Origin: Phycisphaeraceae bacterium
GTDB lineage: Bacteria > Planctomycetota > Phycisphaerae > Phycisphaerales > Phycisphaeraceae
Length of the DNA: 8,923 nt
Direction: 5' to 3'
Assembly: GCA_020850375.1 (NCBI GenBank)
Contig: JADZET010000139.1
Coordinates: 1 to 8,923, forward strand
Below the pieces are notes generated by a model. That model worked only from the letters and a program-made list of their open reading frames with translations, did no database searches and had not been told where the DNA came from. Positions within the stretch are counted from its first letter, which is position 1; every line of letters begins with the position of its first letter. Below are positions 1 to 6,507 of this stretch, in pieces. The position numbers and the translations under genes were made by a program.

Positions 1-638
1 GTCCCCTCGGCCAGGCTGTCGTGGAATGCGACGAAAAGGGGAGGCAGCAGCTTGGGGGCCAACGACTCATACCGACCGTGCCCGTGCTCCCGGAAGTGCT
101 CCTTGTCGAAGTCCATGAACACCGCGCCCTCGTAGGTCTGGATGACCCGGTCCTGCAACCCCGCCCCGATCCCCAGCTCCTCAAGCTCCACGGCCAACAC
201 CAGGTTCGGCAGGATCGGCTTGGGGATGTCGATCTCATAGAAGCGCAAGAGCGCCCGCATCGTCGCCGTGACGATCGCCGACGACCCCGCCAGCCCGACG
301 CGCACCGGCACGTCCGTCCGGTACTCGATGGTGAAGTTGCGCTCCGGCAGCGTGACGCCCTGCTGCCGGCAGTAGTCGCCGAAGCGCTTGATCGCCGCCT
401 TGATCAGCCGGATCGCGCCGTAGTATCCGTTGAGCTGCACGTCCTGCACCAGGGCGTCGATCGAGTCGAACTGGATCTGATCGCGGCTCAGCGGGGTGAT
501 CCGCAGGCGAGGTGACTCGTAGCAGTCCACGCTCGCGCTGAAGTTGCGCAGGATCACCGAGATGGTCTTGCCGAAGTACCCGTCGGAGGGGTTGCCGATC
601 AGTCCGGCCCGGGCGAAGGCTTGGGTGTGGATGATCAT
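1..638 (-). CDS. GHMP-superfamily kinase, glucuronokinase-like (3' end cut by window edge)
   Basis: This is the N-terminal ~212 residues of a sugar kinase; the gene runs off the left edge of the window. GHMP kinases transfer the gamma-phosphate of ATP to a small hydroxylated substrate in the cytoplasm. Two blocks are seen. Near residues 10-30 is [19 protein letters not shown], the substrate-side block typical of glucuronokinase-type members. At about residues 114-121 is the ATP-binding glycine/serine loop VGLAGSSA, followed by a GLQDR segment near residue 160. The ATG at 638 is chosen because the conserved homology begins about ten residues later; there is no clear Shine-Dalgarno before it. 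The frame stays open upstream to a TAG at 765-767, with a GTG at 713 as a less likely start. Glucuronokinase would make glucuronate 1-phosphate for UDP-glucuronate salvage. That specificity is inferred from the blocks; a related sugar-1-kinase remains possible. GHMP membership is very likely. Confidence 0.85.
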   Translation of the reverse strand, partial: MIIHTQAFARAGLIGNPSDGYFGKTISVILRNFSASVDCYESPRLRITPLSRDQIQFDSIDALVQDVQLNGYYGAIRLIKAAIKRFGDYCRQQGVTLPERNFTIEYRTDVPVRVGLAGSSAIVTATMRALLRFYEIDIPKPILPNLVLAVELEELGIGAGLQDRVIQTYEGAVFMDFDKEHFREHGHGRYESLAPKLLPPLFVAFHDSLAEG

Positions 639-707
639 GAAAAGATCATCGGTCAGGCCGGTCGGGGGATCAAGACGTGGGGGCCTGGTTGATGGCCCAA
701 CGGGAAA

Positions 708-730
708 GCCCACGCTCGGTGAGCATGGGC
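708..730 (-). terminator. Possible terminator hairpin between the envelope cluster and the kinase gene
   Basis: The arms GCCCA-C-GCTC and GAGC-A-TGGGC pair around a 3-nt GGT loop, giving nine base pairs and one C/A mismatch. On the minus strand the hairpin is followed by TTTCCCG, a short and imperfect T tract. It sits about 35 bp after the stop codon of the tandem-domain protein and about 70 bp before the kinase start, which suits a transcript end. A competing outer pairing (GGCCCA near 694-699 with TGGGCC at 726-731) also exists. The weak T tract makes intrinsic termination uncertain. Confidence 0.35.
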
Positions 731-764
731 CATGGGCAGGAAAAGTCGGATACGAGTAGGCCTG

Positions 765-2720
765 CTACTTACCGGTCCCCCAGGAATCGATCAGGCCGCT
801 GGCGATCTGGGCGGCCAGGTGGTTGGCCAGTTCGTCCTGGGTGACGTGCGTCGGCGTCTGGCCCTGGGGGCGGAACAGGTCGCCCGTCCCGCTGGCTGAG
901 CCCAGCAGACGCCCGTCGTGCAGATCGACCGCTCGGAAACTGTAGGCGATGGACCGCGTCGTCCCGGCCCGCGGCGGTTGAACCGGGCGGACGGAGTCGG
1001 ACACGCTCGTCACCACGCCCACGCCCTGCACCAGCACGTCAAAGGCGTTCTGTTTGCTGGCCGACTCCTGCACCTGCTGCTCGGTCACGGCCGAGGAGGG
1101 CTGCGTCGCGGACATCGGCAGCCCGCCGGCCACCGCCTGTCGCGCCAGGTCGGCGTCGACCAGCGTCAGGCCCATGTCCCGCAGCTTCTCGCTGACGAGG
1201 TCCTCCATCCGCCGCAGGTCCAGCGCCCGGCGGAGGTCCGCCTCCACGCGCCGGTCCGCCCTCGCCTCGGCCAACTCCGCCGCCACCTCCTGGTCTAGCA
1301 CATCGTTCGTGCCGAATGCCGTCGAACGGTTGAAGATGATCGTCTGATCACCGCCCCCAGAGTTGATCGCCGGGTTGCTGCCCGGCCCGCGGACAGCAGC
1401 ATCTCGCGAAGCCGCCAGCCCGCGATTGATCAGCACAGCCAGGCGCGGCTTGCCCGCGGCCTCATAAGCCTTGGTGAGCTGATCGAGGGCTGTCTCATGG
1501 TCGGGGTGATCCTCGTCCGCCAGGGCCTCGATGCGGTCACGCTTCTCGTCGGCCGTCGGTCGCGTCGAGGGGGCTCGTGACTTGTCAACGGTCAGGGTCA
1601 TGCTCCCGGGGGCGCTGTCCGTCACCTTGGCGCTCAGTTCGGTCGCCCGAGAAACCGCCACCTCGAGCTCCGCCGCGAGCTGCCAGCCTGGGCCGGTGTA
1701 GCTCAGCGACAGTTCCGCAGCCGACTGGCGCCGCAACTGCGTCAGGCCGCGGGTGTTGACCTCGCTGACGCCCTGCACGAGCTGGAGCTGCTCGATGACC
1801 TTCCCGAGCTGTGCCGCCGATTCGATCCCGTAGACGCGCACGCTGTACCGCTGGGCCCCGGCCAGGGCTCGATGGGAGAAGTCTACAAAGTCCGCCATGA
1901 ACCGCCGCGAGATCGCCTGGCCGTAGCGTTTGACGGCGTAGACGTCATCGCCCTCGAGCCAGTCGAAGCTGAACGAGCCGATCTGCCGGGCCGAGGCGAC
2001 CTGGACCGTCTCGACGATCACGCGGTACTTCGCTCCGCGTGCTTCGACGGCCTGCCCGGGGATCATCCGGATGGTCAGCACCACGTCGGCGTTGATCTTC
2101 GTCGCCAGCAGTTCGAGCTGGCCCCGATCGCGCGACAGCGTGCTCATGGCGATGGACCGCTGGTCCATCTCGCTCACCGCGTCGGTGCTGACGATCTCGG
2201 CGCCGGCCTGCAGGAGGTAGCGGTCGATCTCGGCCGTGAGCATGGGGGCCGCCCCGGTGACGTTGAATTCCGCCAGCCGGTTGCCGAGGTATCGCTGCTC
2301 TTCGCCGACGCCGCTGGCCACCCTCCCGCGGTCGCGGTAGAGCTCGCGCACCTCGCCGGGGGTGTCGGCCTGGTCGGACTCGACGATGCGGTTGTCGATC
2401 CCGGCGATGACCAGCACGCGGGGTGAGCCGGCCTGGCGGTAGGCCTCGGCGAAGGCCGCGACATCCGGCTCATTCACATCGTTCAAGGCGTTGGTCGGGG
2501 CAGGGTCAGGCTTGCGCACGCTCACGGGCGCCGGCGGCGCGGTCGGCGTCGAAGTCGGCGCCGGCACGGCCGCGGACTGGGTGGCGGGAGCCTGCGTCGC
2601 AGCGCCCTCGGGCGGGCGACGTTTGTTGCGTGTGCTGGGCCCGGGATTCGCCGCCATCGCGATGTTCGCCAGGAGCAGGGCCAGCACTGTCAGCACAAGC
2701 GCATTCTTGCGTGTCAGCAT
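765..2720 (-). CDS. Secreted protein with two LpoB/CsgG-like domains in tandem
   Basis: The product is a 651-residue exported protein of unknown function. The start is the ATG at 2720, preceded by GGAGGT with 7-nt spacing; an in-frame upstream start at 2765 lacks this support. Residues 1-24 form a signal peptide with a likely type I cleavage after AMA. There is no lipobox cysteine, unlike the four upstream products. A Pro/Ala/Thr-rich linker spans about 36-78. Two modules follow, roughly 88-290 and 414-648, that resemble each other. Each opens with an AYxxAGxPRLxVxI-type strand (AYRQAGSPRVLVIAG near 93-107; AYEAAGKPRLAVLIN near 418-432). Each continues with a helix ahead of a diagnostic [IL]V[SD]xDA strand, then an ADVVL or FDVLV strand, and ends with a strand carrying an xGRLLGSASG-like edge. 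This is the layout of the LpoB/CsgG/FlgT anticodon-binding-like fold. A central alpha/beta segment (about 291-355, V-Y-G-x-E-S ... VQGVSEV) separates them. It is last in the cluster, 80 bp after the YcfL-like gene. The fold assignment is by pattern only. Confidence 0.8.
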   Translation of the reverse strand: MLTRKNALVLTVLALLLANIAMAANPGPSTRNKRRPPEGAATQAPATQSAAVPAPTSTPTAPPAPVSVRKPDPAPTNALNDVNEPDVAAFAEAYRQAGSPRVLVIAGIDNRIVESDQADTPGEVRELYRDRGRVASGVGEEQRYLGNRLAEFNVTGAAPMLTAEIDRYLLQAGAEIVSTDAVSEMDQRSIAMSTLSRDRGQLELLATKINADVVLTIRMIPGQAVEARGAKYRVIVETVQVASARQIGSFSFDWLEGDDVYAVKRYGQAISRRFMADFVDFSHRALAGAQRYSVRVYGIESAAQLGKVIEQLQLVQGVSEVNTRGLTQLRRQSAAELSLSYTGPGWQLAAELEVAVSRATELSAKVTDSAPGSMTLTVDKSRAPSTRPTADEKRDRIEALADEDHPDHETALDQLTKAYEAAGKPRLAVLINRGLAASRDAAVRGPGSNPAINSGGGDQTIIFNRSTAFGTNDVLDQEVAAELAEARADRRVEADLRRALDLRRMEDLVSEKLRDMGLTLVDADLARQAVAGGLPMSATQPSSAVTEQQVQESASKQNAFDVLVQGVGVVTSVSDSVRPVQPPRAGTTRSIAYSFRAVDLHDGRLLGSASGTGDLFRPQGQTPTHVTQDELANHLAAQIASGLIDSWGTGK

Positions 2721-2800
2721 GGGTGTTACCTCCGCGGCGGCATGCCGCGATGATGTCGGTCGCATGAGCGAGTCAGCAGCGAGTCACGTCCTCCGGGGGG

Positions 2801-3244
2801 TCAGCGGGCCGAGCGGACGGTCAGCCGCCAGTCCACCGCCGTGGTGTCCAAGGCCGCCCCGTCGAAGTACATCATCACGCTCGGGTCCATGTGCACGAAC
2901 CGCCAATTCTGCACGCTCGATCCCGCCCGCGGCACCACGCGTCCCTGGGCGTCGAAGAACTCGAACATATACTGCACGTTGATGCCGTAGTCGGTGATGT
3001 TCCGCATCGGCACGCTGACGCGCATGGGCTTGTCTGCCGTGGAGGGCTCAACCGACGGCGCCCCGCCGACCATGCCGTAGTCGAGGTTCTGCAGGGCGAT
3101 GTTCCGCGGGTAGTTCTCCCGGGCCACCGGGTCGGCCTTGGTCGCCGGCGGATTCGGGTAGAGGCAGCCGGTCAGGACGACGGACGCCAGCACGAGCGTG
3201 ACGGCGGCCAGGCCGCAACGACGGACGTTTCGAAGAGCATTCAT
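2801..3244 (-). CDS. ycfL: YcfL-family (DUF1425) lipoprotein
   Basis: This is a 147-residue lipoprotein with signal sequence and lipobox LTGC; the lipidated cysteine would be residue 27. The mature part has the YcfL/DUF1425 pattern. First comes an N-terminal strand region around RNIALQNLDYG (48-57). A VSVPMRN strand (77-82) and a YMFEFFDAQGRVV hairpin (92-104) follow. It ends with a conserved tryptophan region (QNWRFVHMDP, 112-121) and the closing strand AVDWRLTVRSAR. The size fits the family. The ATG at 3244 lies 3 bp after the TGA of the upstream gene, and its ribosome binding site (GAGAGG) lies inside the end of that gene, so the two are probably translationally coupled. In E. coli ycfL sits directly before lpoB, and here LpoB-like genes are in the same cluster. 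The molecular function of YcfL is not known; an envelope role is inferred from the company it keeps. Confidence 0.8.
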   Translation of the reverse strand: MNALRNVRRCGLAAVTLVLASVVLTGCLYPNPPATKADPVARENYPRNIALQNLDYGMVGGAPSVEPSTADKPMRVSVPMRNITDYGINVQYMFEFFDAQGRVVPRAGSSVQNWRFVHMDPSVMMYFDGAALDTTAVDWRLTVRSAR

Positions 3245-3247
3245 GCT

Positions 3248-5014
3248 TCACCTCTCTTGGTTCATTTCGGCGGGCGTCGCGGGCTCAGGAGCCGGCTGCG
3301 TCGCCGCCGAAGGTGTGGGTTCGAGTCGTTGACGATACTCACGCAAGAGTTCGCTCTTGGGCGCGTAGGGCAGCGCCGTTTTGCCAAAGATCCGCGTGTA
3401 ACCCGCCGTCCCGCCCAGCGGCGCGATCAGCGACACGCCGCCCTCAAGCAGATGCCGGCCGGGCATCGTGTCGGCGTTGGCCTCCCAGTCGGGGTTCACG
3501 GAGATCCCCTCGGCCTTATACAAGTCCTCGAACTGCGACAGCGTCAGATCGGTGTAGAGCCCCCGCCTGAGGTACTCGTCGAAGACCGCCTCCGTGGGCG
3601 TGCGAACCGAATTTCCACCGAGGATGTAGGGCGTGCTCCCGGCGGGCATCTTCGGCACGCGATCGTTGTCAAAGCGGATGACCCCGCAGGTCGCCCAGTC
3701 CGGCGCCGGCCCGTTGCGCACCGCCACCAGCCGGATGTAACGTAGCGATGCCGTGTCCGACTTCTCAAGGGGGAACCCCGTCATCACCATCCGTGACGCC
3801 GGATGGCCCAGCACCTGGAGCGTCACCGTCGTGTCTTCCGGGCCCAGCGTCAGCGGCACGACGTAGACGCGCTGCGGCATCACCTCGCAGTATCGCGTGT
3901 CGGCATGGGCGCCGGCCTTGGCGAACGCCCCGGCCGCCAGCAGGCCCAGGCCGACATAGCCCATCGTGTTGTCCCGATTCTGCAGGCCGTACATCCCCGT
4001 GATCGCCCCCGCCGTCATCATCAACGACCCGATCTGGCTCTTGGCGATCCGGACGTCCTCGAGGTTGTTCCACATGTGGTCGCGGGCCAGGGCGTTGAGG
4101 TCGACCACGATGGGCCAGTCCTTCTCGCCGGCCGACGTCGCCACGCGCAGCGCCGTCCCGTCCGACGGACTCAGCGGCATGAACGTCGCGATGGCGTTGT
4201 CCGGCCCCGACGCCATCTTCTGCGGCCCGCGCCCCGCGTCGACGATCAGCACCGTGTTGTACTTGCCCCCCCGGAAGGTGCGGACCAAGTCCTCCAGCCC
4301 CGGGTTCGCCTCCGCCGCGTGCGTGTAGTAGTCGTTCGCCTCGTCCACCCGCCCGATCTGCTGATTGGCGATGGCGCACAGCAGATAGCCCATCGCGAAG
4401 TTCGACTCGCGTGAGACATACCCCTTGTCCAGATAATCATTGCCTCGCGTCTCCGCCTGCCGGATCAGGTCCTCGCTGTTCTTACGTCGTCCGGTCTCGG
4501 CCGTGCCGAAGTCGCGCAGGTGAAACAACGAGTTCATCGCCGCAGCTCGCGCGTTGTCCCACGACCCCATCTCGGCGTAGTGGGCCGCCACGTAGCAGTA
4601 GGCCATGGCCTGCTCGAAGGGCTCACCCTTCCAGATCTTCTGGTCCTCGTTGATGACCACCGAGCTGACCGTCCTGTCCGCGTTCAGCCCCGCCGTGCGC
4701 AGCACGTCGTAAACTTCGTCCAGCACCGGCTCAGCCACCTGCGGGTAGCCGTCGCCGAGCGCCACGATGCCCAGACGCATTCGGTCGAGCAGGTAATCGC
4801 GATCCCCACGTTTCTGGCTGAGATTGTTCTGGAGATAGACACGAGCCGTGCCAAGCTCACCGCGGTAGAACGTGTCGACCAGCATCGCGTCGGGCTGGGC
4901 GGTGCACGCGGCGAGCGACATCAGGATCAGCAGGCCCAGCGACAAACCCATCCCACGCAACAGGCGGGCCCCAGGGGGGCGGTCAAACGTGAGGATGGAA
5001 GCGTTGAGGGGCAT
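3248..5014 (-). CDS. TPR lipoprotein of the COG3014 type
   Basis: This is a 588-residue lipoprotein. The signal region ends in lipobox LAAC, with cysteine 37. The n-region before it is long (about 20 residues), so the ATG at residue 22 is a possible alternative start, but neither has a clear Shine-Dalgarno. The ATG at 5014 is 11 bp after the upstream TGA. Residues 45-245 are helical with at least two TPR-like units (about 133-163 and 205-240, the latter GRVDEANDYYTHAAEANPG). Next is a strand region opening with TVLIVDAGRGPQK (254-266). A glycine-rich hydrophobic stretch follows at 328-368. Then comes ADTRYCEVMPQRVYVV (371-386), which resembles the ADTR-W-x-LP block of COG3014 proteins. A C-terminal portion of about 190 residues (400-588) is not recognised and ends in a Pro/Ala-rich tail. 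COG3014 proteins are uncharacterised but occur next to YcfL and LpoB. The likely role is an envelope scaffold; this is inference. Confidence 0.75.
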   Translation of the reverse strand: MPLNASILTFDRPPGARLLRGMGLSLGLLILMSLAACTAQPDAMLVDTFYRGELGTARVYLQNNLSQKRGDRDYLLDRMRLGIVALGDGYPQVAEPVLDEVYDVLRTAGLNADRTVSSVVINEDQKIWKGEPFEQAMAYCYVAAHYAEMGSWDNARAAAMNSLFHLRDFGTAETGRRKNSEDLIRQAETRGNDYLDKGYVSRESNFAMGYLLCAIANQQIGRVDEANDYYTHAAEANPGLEDLVRTFRGGKYNTVLIVDAGRGPQKMASGPDNAIATFMPLSPSDGTALRVATSAGEKDWPIVVDLNALARDHMWNNLEDVRIAKSQIGSLMMTAGAITGMYGLQNRDNTMGYVGLGLLAAGAFAKAGAHADTRYCEVMPQRVYVVPLTLGPEDTTVTLQVLGHPASRMVMTGFPLEKSDTASLRYIRLVAVRNGPAPDWATCGVIRFDNDRVPKMPAGSTPYILGGNSVRTPTEAVFDEYLRRGLYTDLTLSQFEDLYKAEGISVNPDWEANADTMPGRHLLEGGVSLIAPLGGTAGYTRIFGKTALPYAPKSELLREYRQRLEPTPSAATQPAPEPATPAEMNQER

Positions 5015-5025
5015 GGTGGGGGGGG

Positions 5026-5622
5026 TCAGTCTATCAGCAGCCCCGAGGCCTGCCGCTGAAACTCATACTTTCCGGTCCACACGATCTGGCGCGTGGCCAG
5101 GTCGGTGATCTGGTACTCGAGGTAGTAGTAGTCGCTGCGCTGGTCAGCCAGCCCGTCCTTGTTCTCCGCCACGCGCGGGCTGGCCCGGAACGTCGCCGAC
5201 ATCAGATGCGTCGGCGGCGTGGGGTCCTTGGGGATCAGCACGTCGCGCACCGCCTGGTCCGCCCCGCGCAAGAGCGGCTCGCGCTCCGGCGGCACCTGGA
5301 AGCGTATGTTCTTCTGCTTCGCCATCGTCTGCACCGGCAGCGACGCCTGCAGCCGCGAGACCATCATCCACTGCTCGGCCGGCGGGATCAGGTCCGTGGT
5401 CAGGTTCTCGACCTTGTCGATCGTGATGACGATCCGCGGCGAATCCGGCCCACGATCCCGCAGGAAGTCGCTGCCCGCCAGGCCCTCCGCCACCTCCGCA
5501 TTGGCCGCCATGAGGTCGCCGATGCGAAGCCGAGTCGACTGTGGCCGCGTCGTGGCACAGCCCGCCAGCGTCAGGGCCAACAGGCCCCATACCATCAAGC
5601 TGCAGCCGGTTCGCGGTGTCAT
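5026..5622 (-). CDS. Divergent LpoB-like lipoprotein (second copy)
   Basis: This is a 198-residue lipoprotein. The start is the ATG at 5622, supported by GGAGGT 8 nt upstream; an upstream in-frame ATG at 5649 lacks such a site. The lipobox is LAGC, with cysteine 22. The mature domain follows the LpoB layout. It has an early strand RIVITIDKVENLTTDLI (63-79) of the type usually written [VI]-x-[VI]-x-x-[VI]-x-N-x-T, then a helix and a strand NIRFQV (105-110). A strand THLMSATF (138-145) follows. The final hairpin YYYLEYQITDLATRQIVWTGKYEF (165-188) closely resembles the C-terminal strands of LpoB, where the pattern is Y-x-F-x-x-Q-L-x-D-L-x-T-G-E-I-V-W. The insertion and loop regions are poorly conserved, so it may no longer bind the same partner. 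It follows the first LpoB-like gene by 71 bp and precedes the TPR gene by 11 bp, consistent with one operon. Confidence 0.72.
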   Translation of the reverse strand: MTPRTGCSLMVWGLLALTLAGCATTRPQSTRLRIGDLMAANAEVAEGLAGSDFLRDRGPDSPRIVITIDKVENLTTDLIPPAEQWMMVSRLQASLPVQTMAKQKNIRFQVPPEREPLLRGADQAVRDVLIPKDPTPPTHLMSATFRASPRVAENKDGLADQRSDYYYLEYQITDLATRQIVWTGKYEFQRQASGLLID

Positions 5623-5693
5623 GGCAGGGAACCTCCGGGGTGAATTCACGCGGGCGCTTCGAGCGAAGGACGCCCCTGGATGACCCTGGCTGT

Positions 5694-6329
5694 TCAGTAG
5701 GACACCTGTCCCAGGTCGTAGCTGCTCGAGAAGACGATGTCCCGGCTCTTGAGGTTCGTCAGCTTGAACTCGAAAAAGTACTGCCGCCGGCCGCCGCGAT
5801 CCGCCTCGAAGAAGTCGCCCTGGAGCACGTAGGTGATCGCCGGGTCGTACGTCGCCGTCTGCCCCGCGCTGCCCTCTTCCTGAAGGATGTCGCCCGCCCC
5901 GGGGCCCGCCACGCGGTTGAGCTCGCGGTCCATCCGCGCCCGTCCCTCGACGATCTTGAAGTGGTCGCGGATGAGCTTGCTCTGCATCAGGTTCGCCCGC
6001 AGACGGTGCTGGATCAGCTCGTAGTCGCCCGTGCTGGTCCTGGTCTTGTTCGAGATGTCCCCGAGTTCGAGCACCACGCGCGTCGGCGCCTGCTTGATCT
6101 CCGGGATCTCGGAAAGGTCATAGGCCAGCCGGCCCGCCGTCTGGTCGCTGAACTCCAGCAGGGCCGGGATGCTCGCCTGCTTGGACGCCGCGTCGGCCGC
6201 GGTGGTGCGATAGGGGTCGATGCGTCCGCCCGTCGAGCCCTTGGGCGTGCAGCCGACGGCCAGCAGCATCACGCTCAGAGCCAGCATGGACAAGCGAACG
6301 GAGGCACGGCCAGGGAGTTTGTGCAGCAT
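5694..6329 (-). CDS. lpoB: LpoB-like penicillin-binding-protein activator lipoprotein
   Basis: This is a 211-residue lipoprotein, close to the ~213 of E. coli LpoB. In E. coli, outer-membrane LpoB reaches through the peptidoglycan to the UB2H domain of PBP1b and activates it. The start is the ATG at 6329, with AGAGGT 7 nt upstream; the GTG three codons earlier lies within that site. The signal peptide ends in LAVGC (cysteine 27), a slightly atypical lipobox with Ala at -3. The LpoB core is visible: strand RVVLELGDISNKTRTSTGDY (84-103), a helix with HRLRANLMQS (108-117), strand FKIVEGRARMDREL (124-137), strand DPAITYVLQGDFF (162-174) and the closing hairpin YFFEFKLTNLKSRDIVFSSSY (184-204). It is first in a five-gene cluster with a second LpoB-like protein and COG3014- and YcfL-like lipoproteins. 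Family membership is strong. Whether it activates a PBP in this organism is inferred only, since no PBP gene is in view. Confidence 0.8.
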   Translation of the reverse strand: MLHKLPGRASVRLSMLALSVMLLAVGCTPKGSTGGRIDPYRTTAADAASKQASIPALLEFSDQTAGRLAYDLSEIPEIKQAPTRVVLELGDISNKTRTSTGDYELIQHRLRANLMQSKLIRDHFKIVEGRARMDRELNRVAGPGAGDILQEEGSAGQTATYDPAITYVLQGDFFEADRGGRRQYFFEFKLTNLKSRDIVFSSSYDLGQVSY

Positions 6330-6360
6330 GGGTGTCACCTCTACGCGGGTTCAAGGGGCC

Positions 6361-6378
6361 GATGGACCGTCGTCCATC
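6361..6378. repeat. 7-bp-arm inverted repeat in the leader of the first LpoB-like gene
   Basis: GATGGAC and GTCCATC are perfect 7-bp arms around the 4-nt spacer CGTC. The element sits 32 bp upstream of the ATG at 6329, within the probable 5' untranslated region. It could be an operator for a dimeric regulator or an RNA hairpin in the leader. The sequence alone does not decide between these. Confidence 0.5.
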
Positions 6379-6423
6379 CGGTTGCAGACTTCACGCAACG
6401 TCAGGTTAAAGATTTTAGGTTAT

Positions 6424-6444
6424 CCCCGGCCGGACGGCCCGGGG
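6424..6444 (-). terminator. GC-rich hairpin downstream of the aldo-keto reductase
   Basis: On the minus strand CCCCGG-G-CC pairs with GGCCGGGG around a GTCC loop, giving eight pairs with one bulged G. It is followed by an AT-rich tract (ATAACCTAAAATCTTTAA) rather than a clean run of T. It lies about 64 bp after the reductase stop codon. It is the best candidate for the end of the glycosidase-reductase transcript, but a non-canonical one. Confidence 0.4.
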
Positions 6445-6485
6445 GTGCGGCGGGTATTTATCCATACAGCACAACGACGCACCCC
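6442..6485. repeat. 8-bp-arm inverted repeat overlapping the GC-rich hairpin
   Basis: GGGGTGCG at 6442-6449 and CGCACCCC at 6478-6485 are perfect complements separated by 28 nt. The left arm shares three bases (6442-6444) with the hairpin at 6424-6444, so the two structures cannot both form completely in one RNA. This may be chance in GC-rich DNA, or an alternative-fold leader or terminator. Confidence 0.4.
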
Positions 6486-6507
6486 GCCGGATCATTGCAT
6501 CGATTCT

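Larger units (their letters stand above)
6330..6507 (-). promoter_or_regulatory. Intergenic leader region upstream of the envelope cluster
   Basis: These 178 bp separate the aldo-keto reductase stop from the first LpoB-like gene and are the only sizeable gap before the cluster, so the cluster promoter is most likely here. They contain the AT-richest patches of the window: on the minus strand TATGGATAAATA near 6454-6466 and TAACCTAAAATCTTTAA around 6406-6422. Either could hold a -10 element, but no convincing -35/-10 pair with good spacing was found. The inverted repeats inside are listed separately. Confidence 0.4.

Noticed and set aside
21..515. 164-codon open frame on the plus strand near the left edge
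   Set aside because: It lies opposite the GHMP kinase, whose conserved loops are clear on the minus strand.
2737..2748. 12-bp palindrome GCGGCATGCCGC upstream of the tandem-domain gene
   Set aside because: It is short, GC-rich and without a loop, so chance is a sufficient explanation; kept here only as a note.
2764..2790. Direct repeat of GACTCGCT (minus strand) in the gap after the YcfL-like gene
   Set aside because: Two 8-bp copies only, with no further copies and no link to a known element.
765..6329. Secretion system or curli-type export locus suggested by CsgG-like folds
   Set aside because: No curli subunit, pore-forming CsgG signature, ATPase or usher is present; the LpoB/YcfL/COG3014 context explains the genes better.
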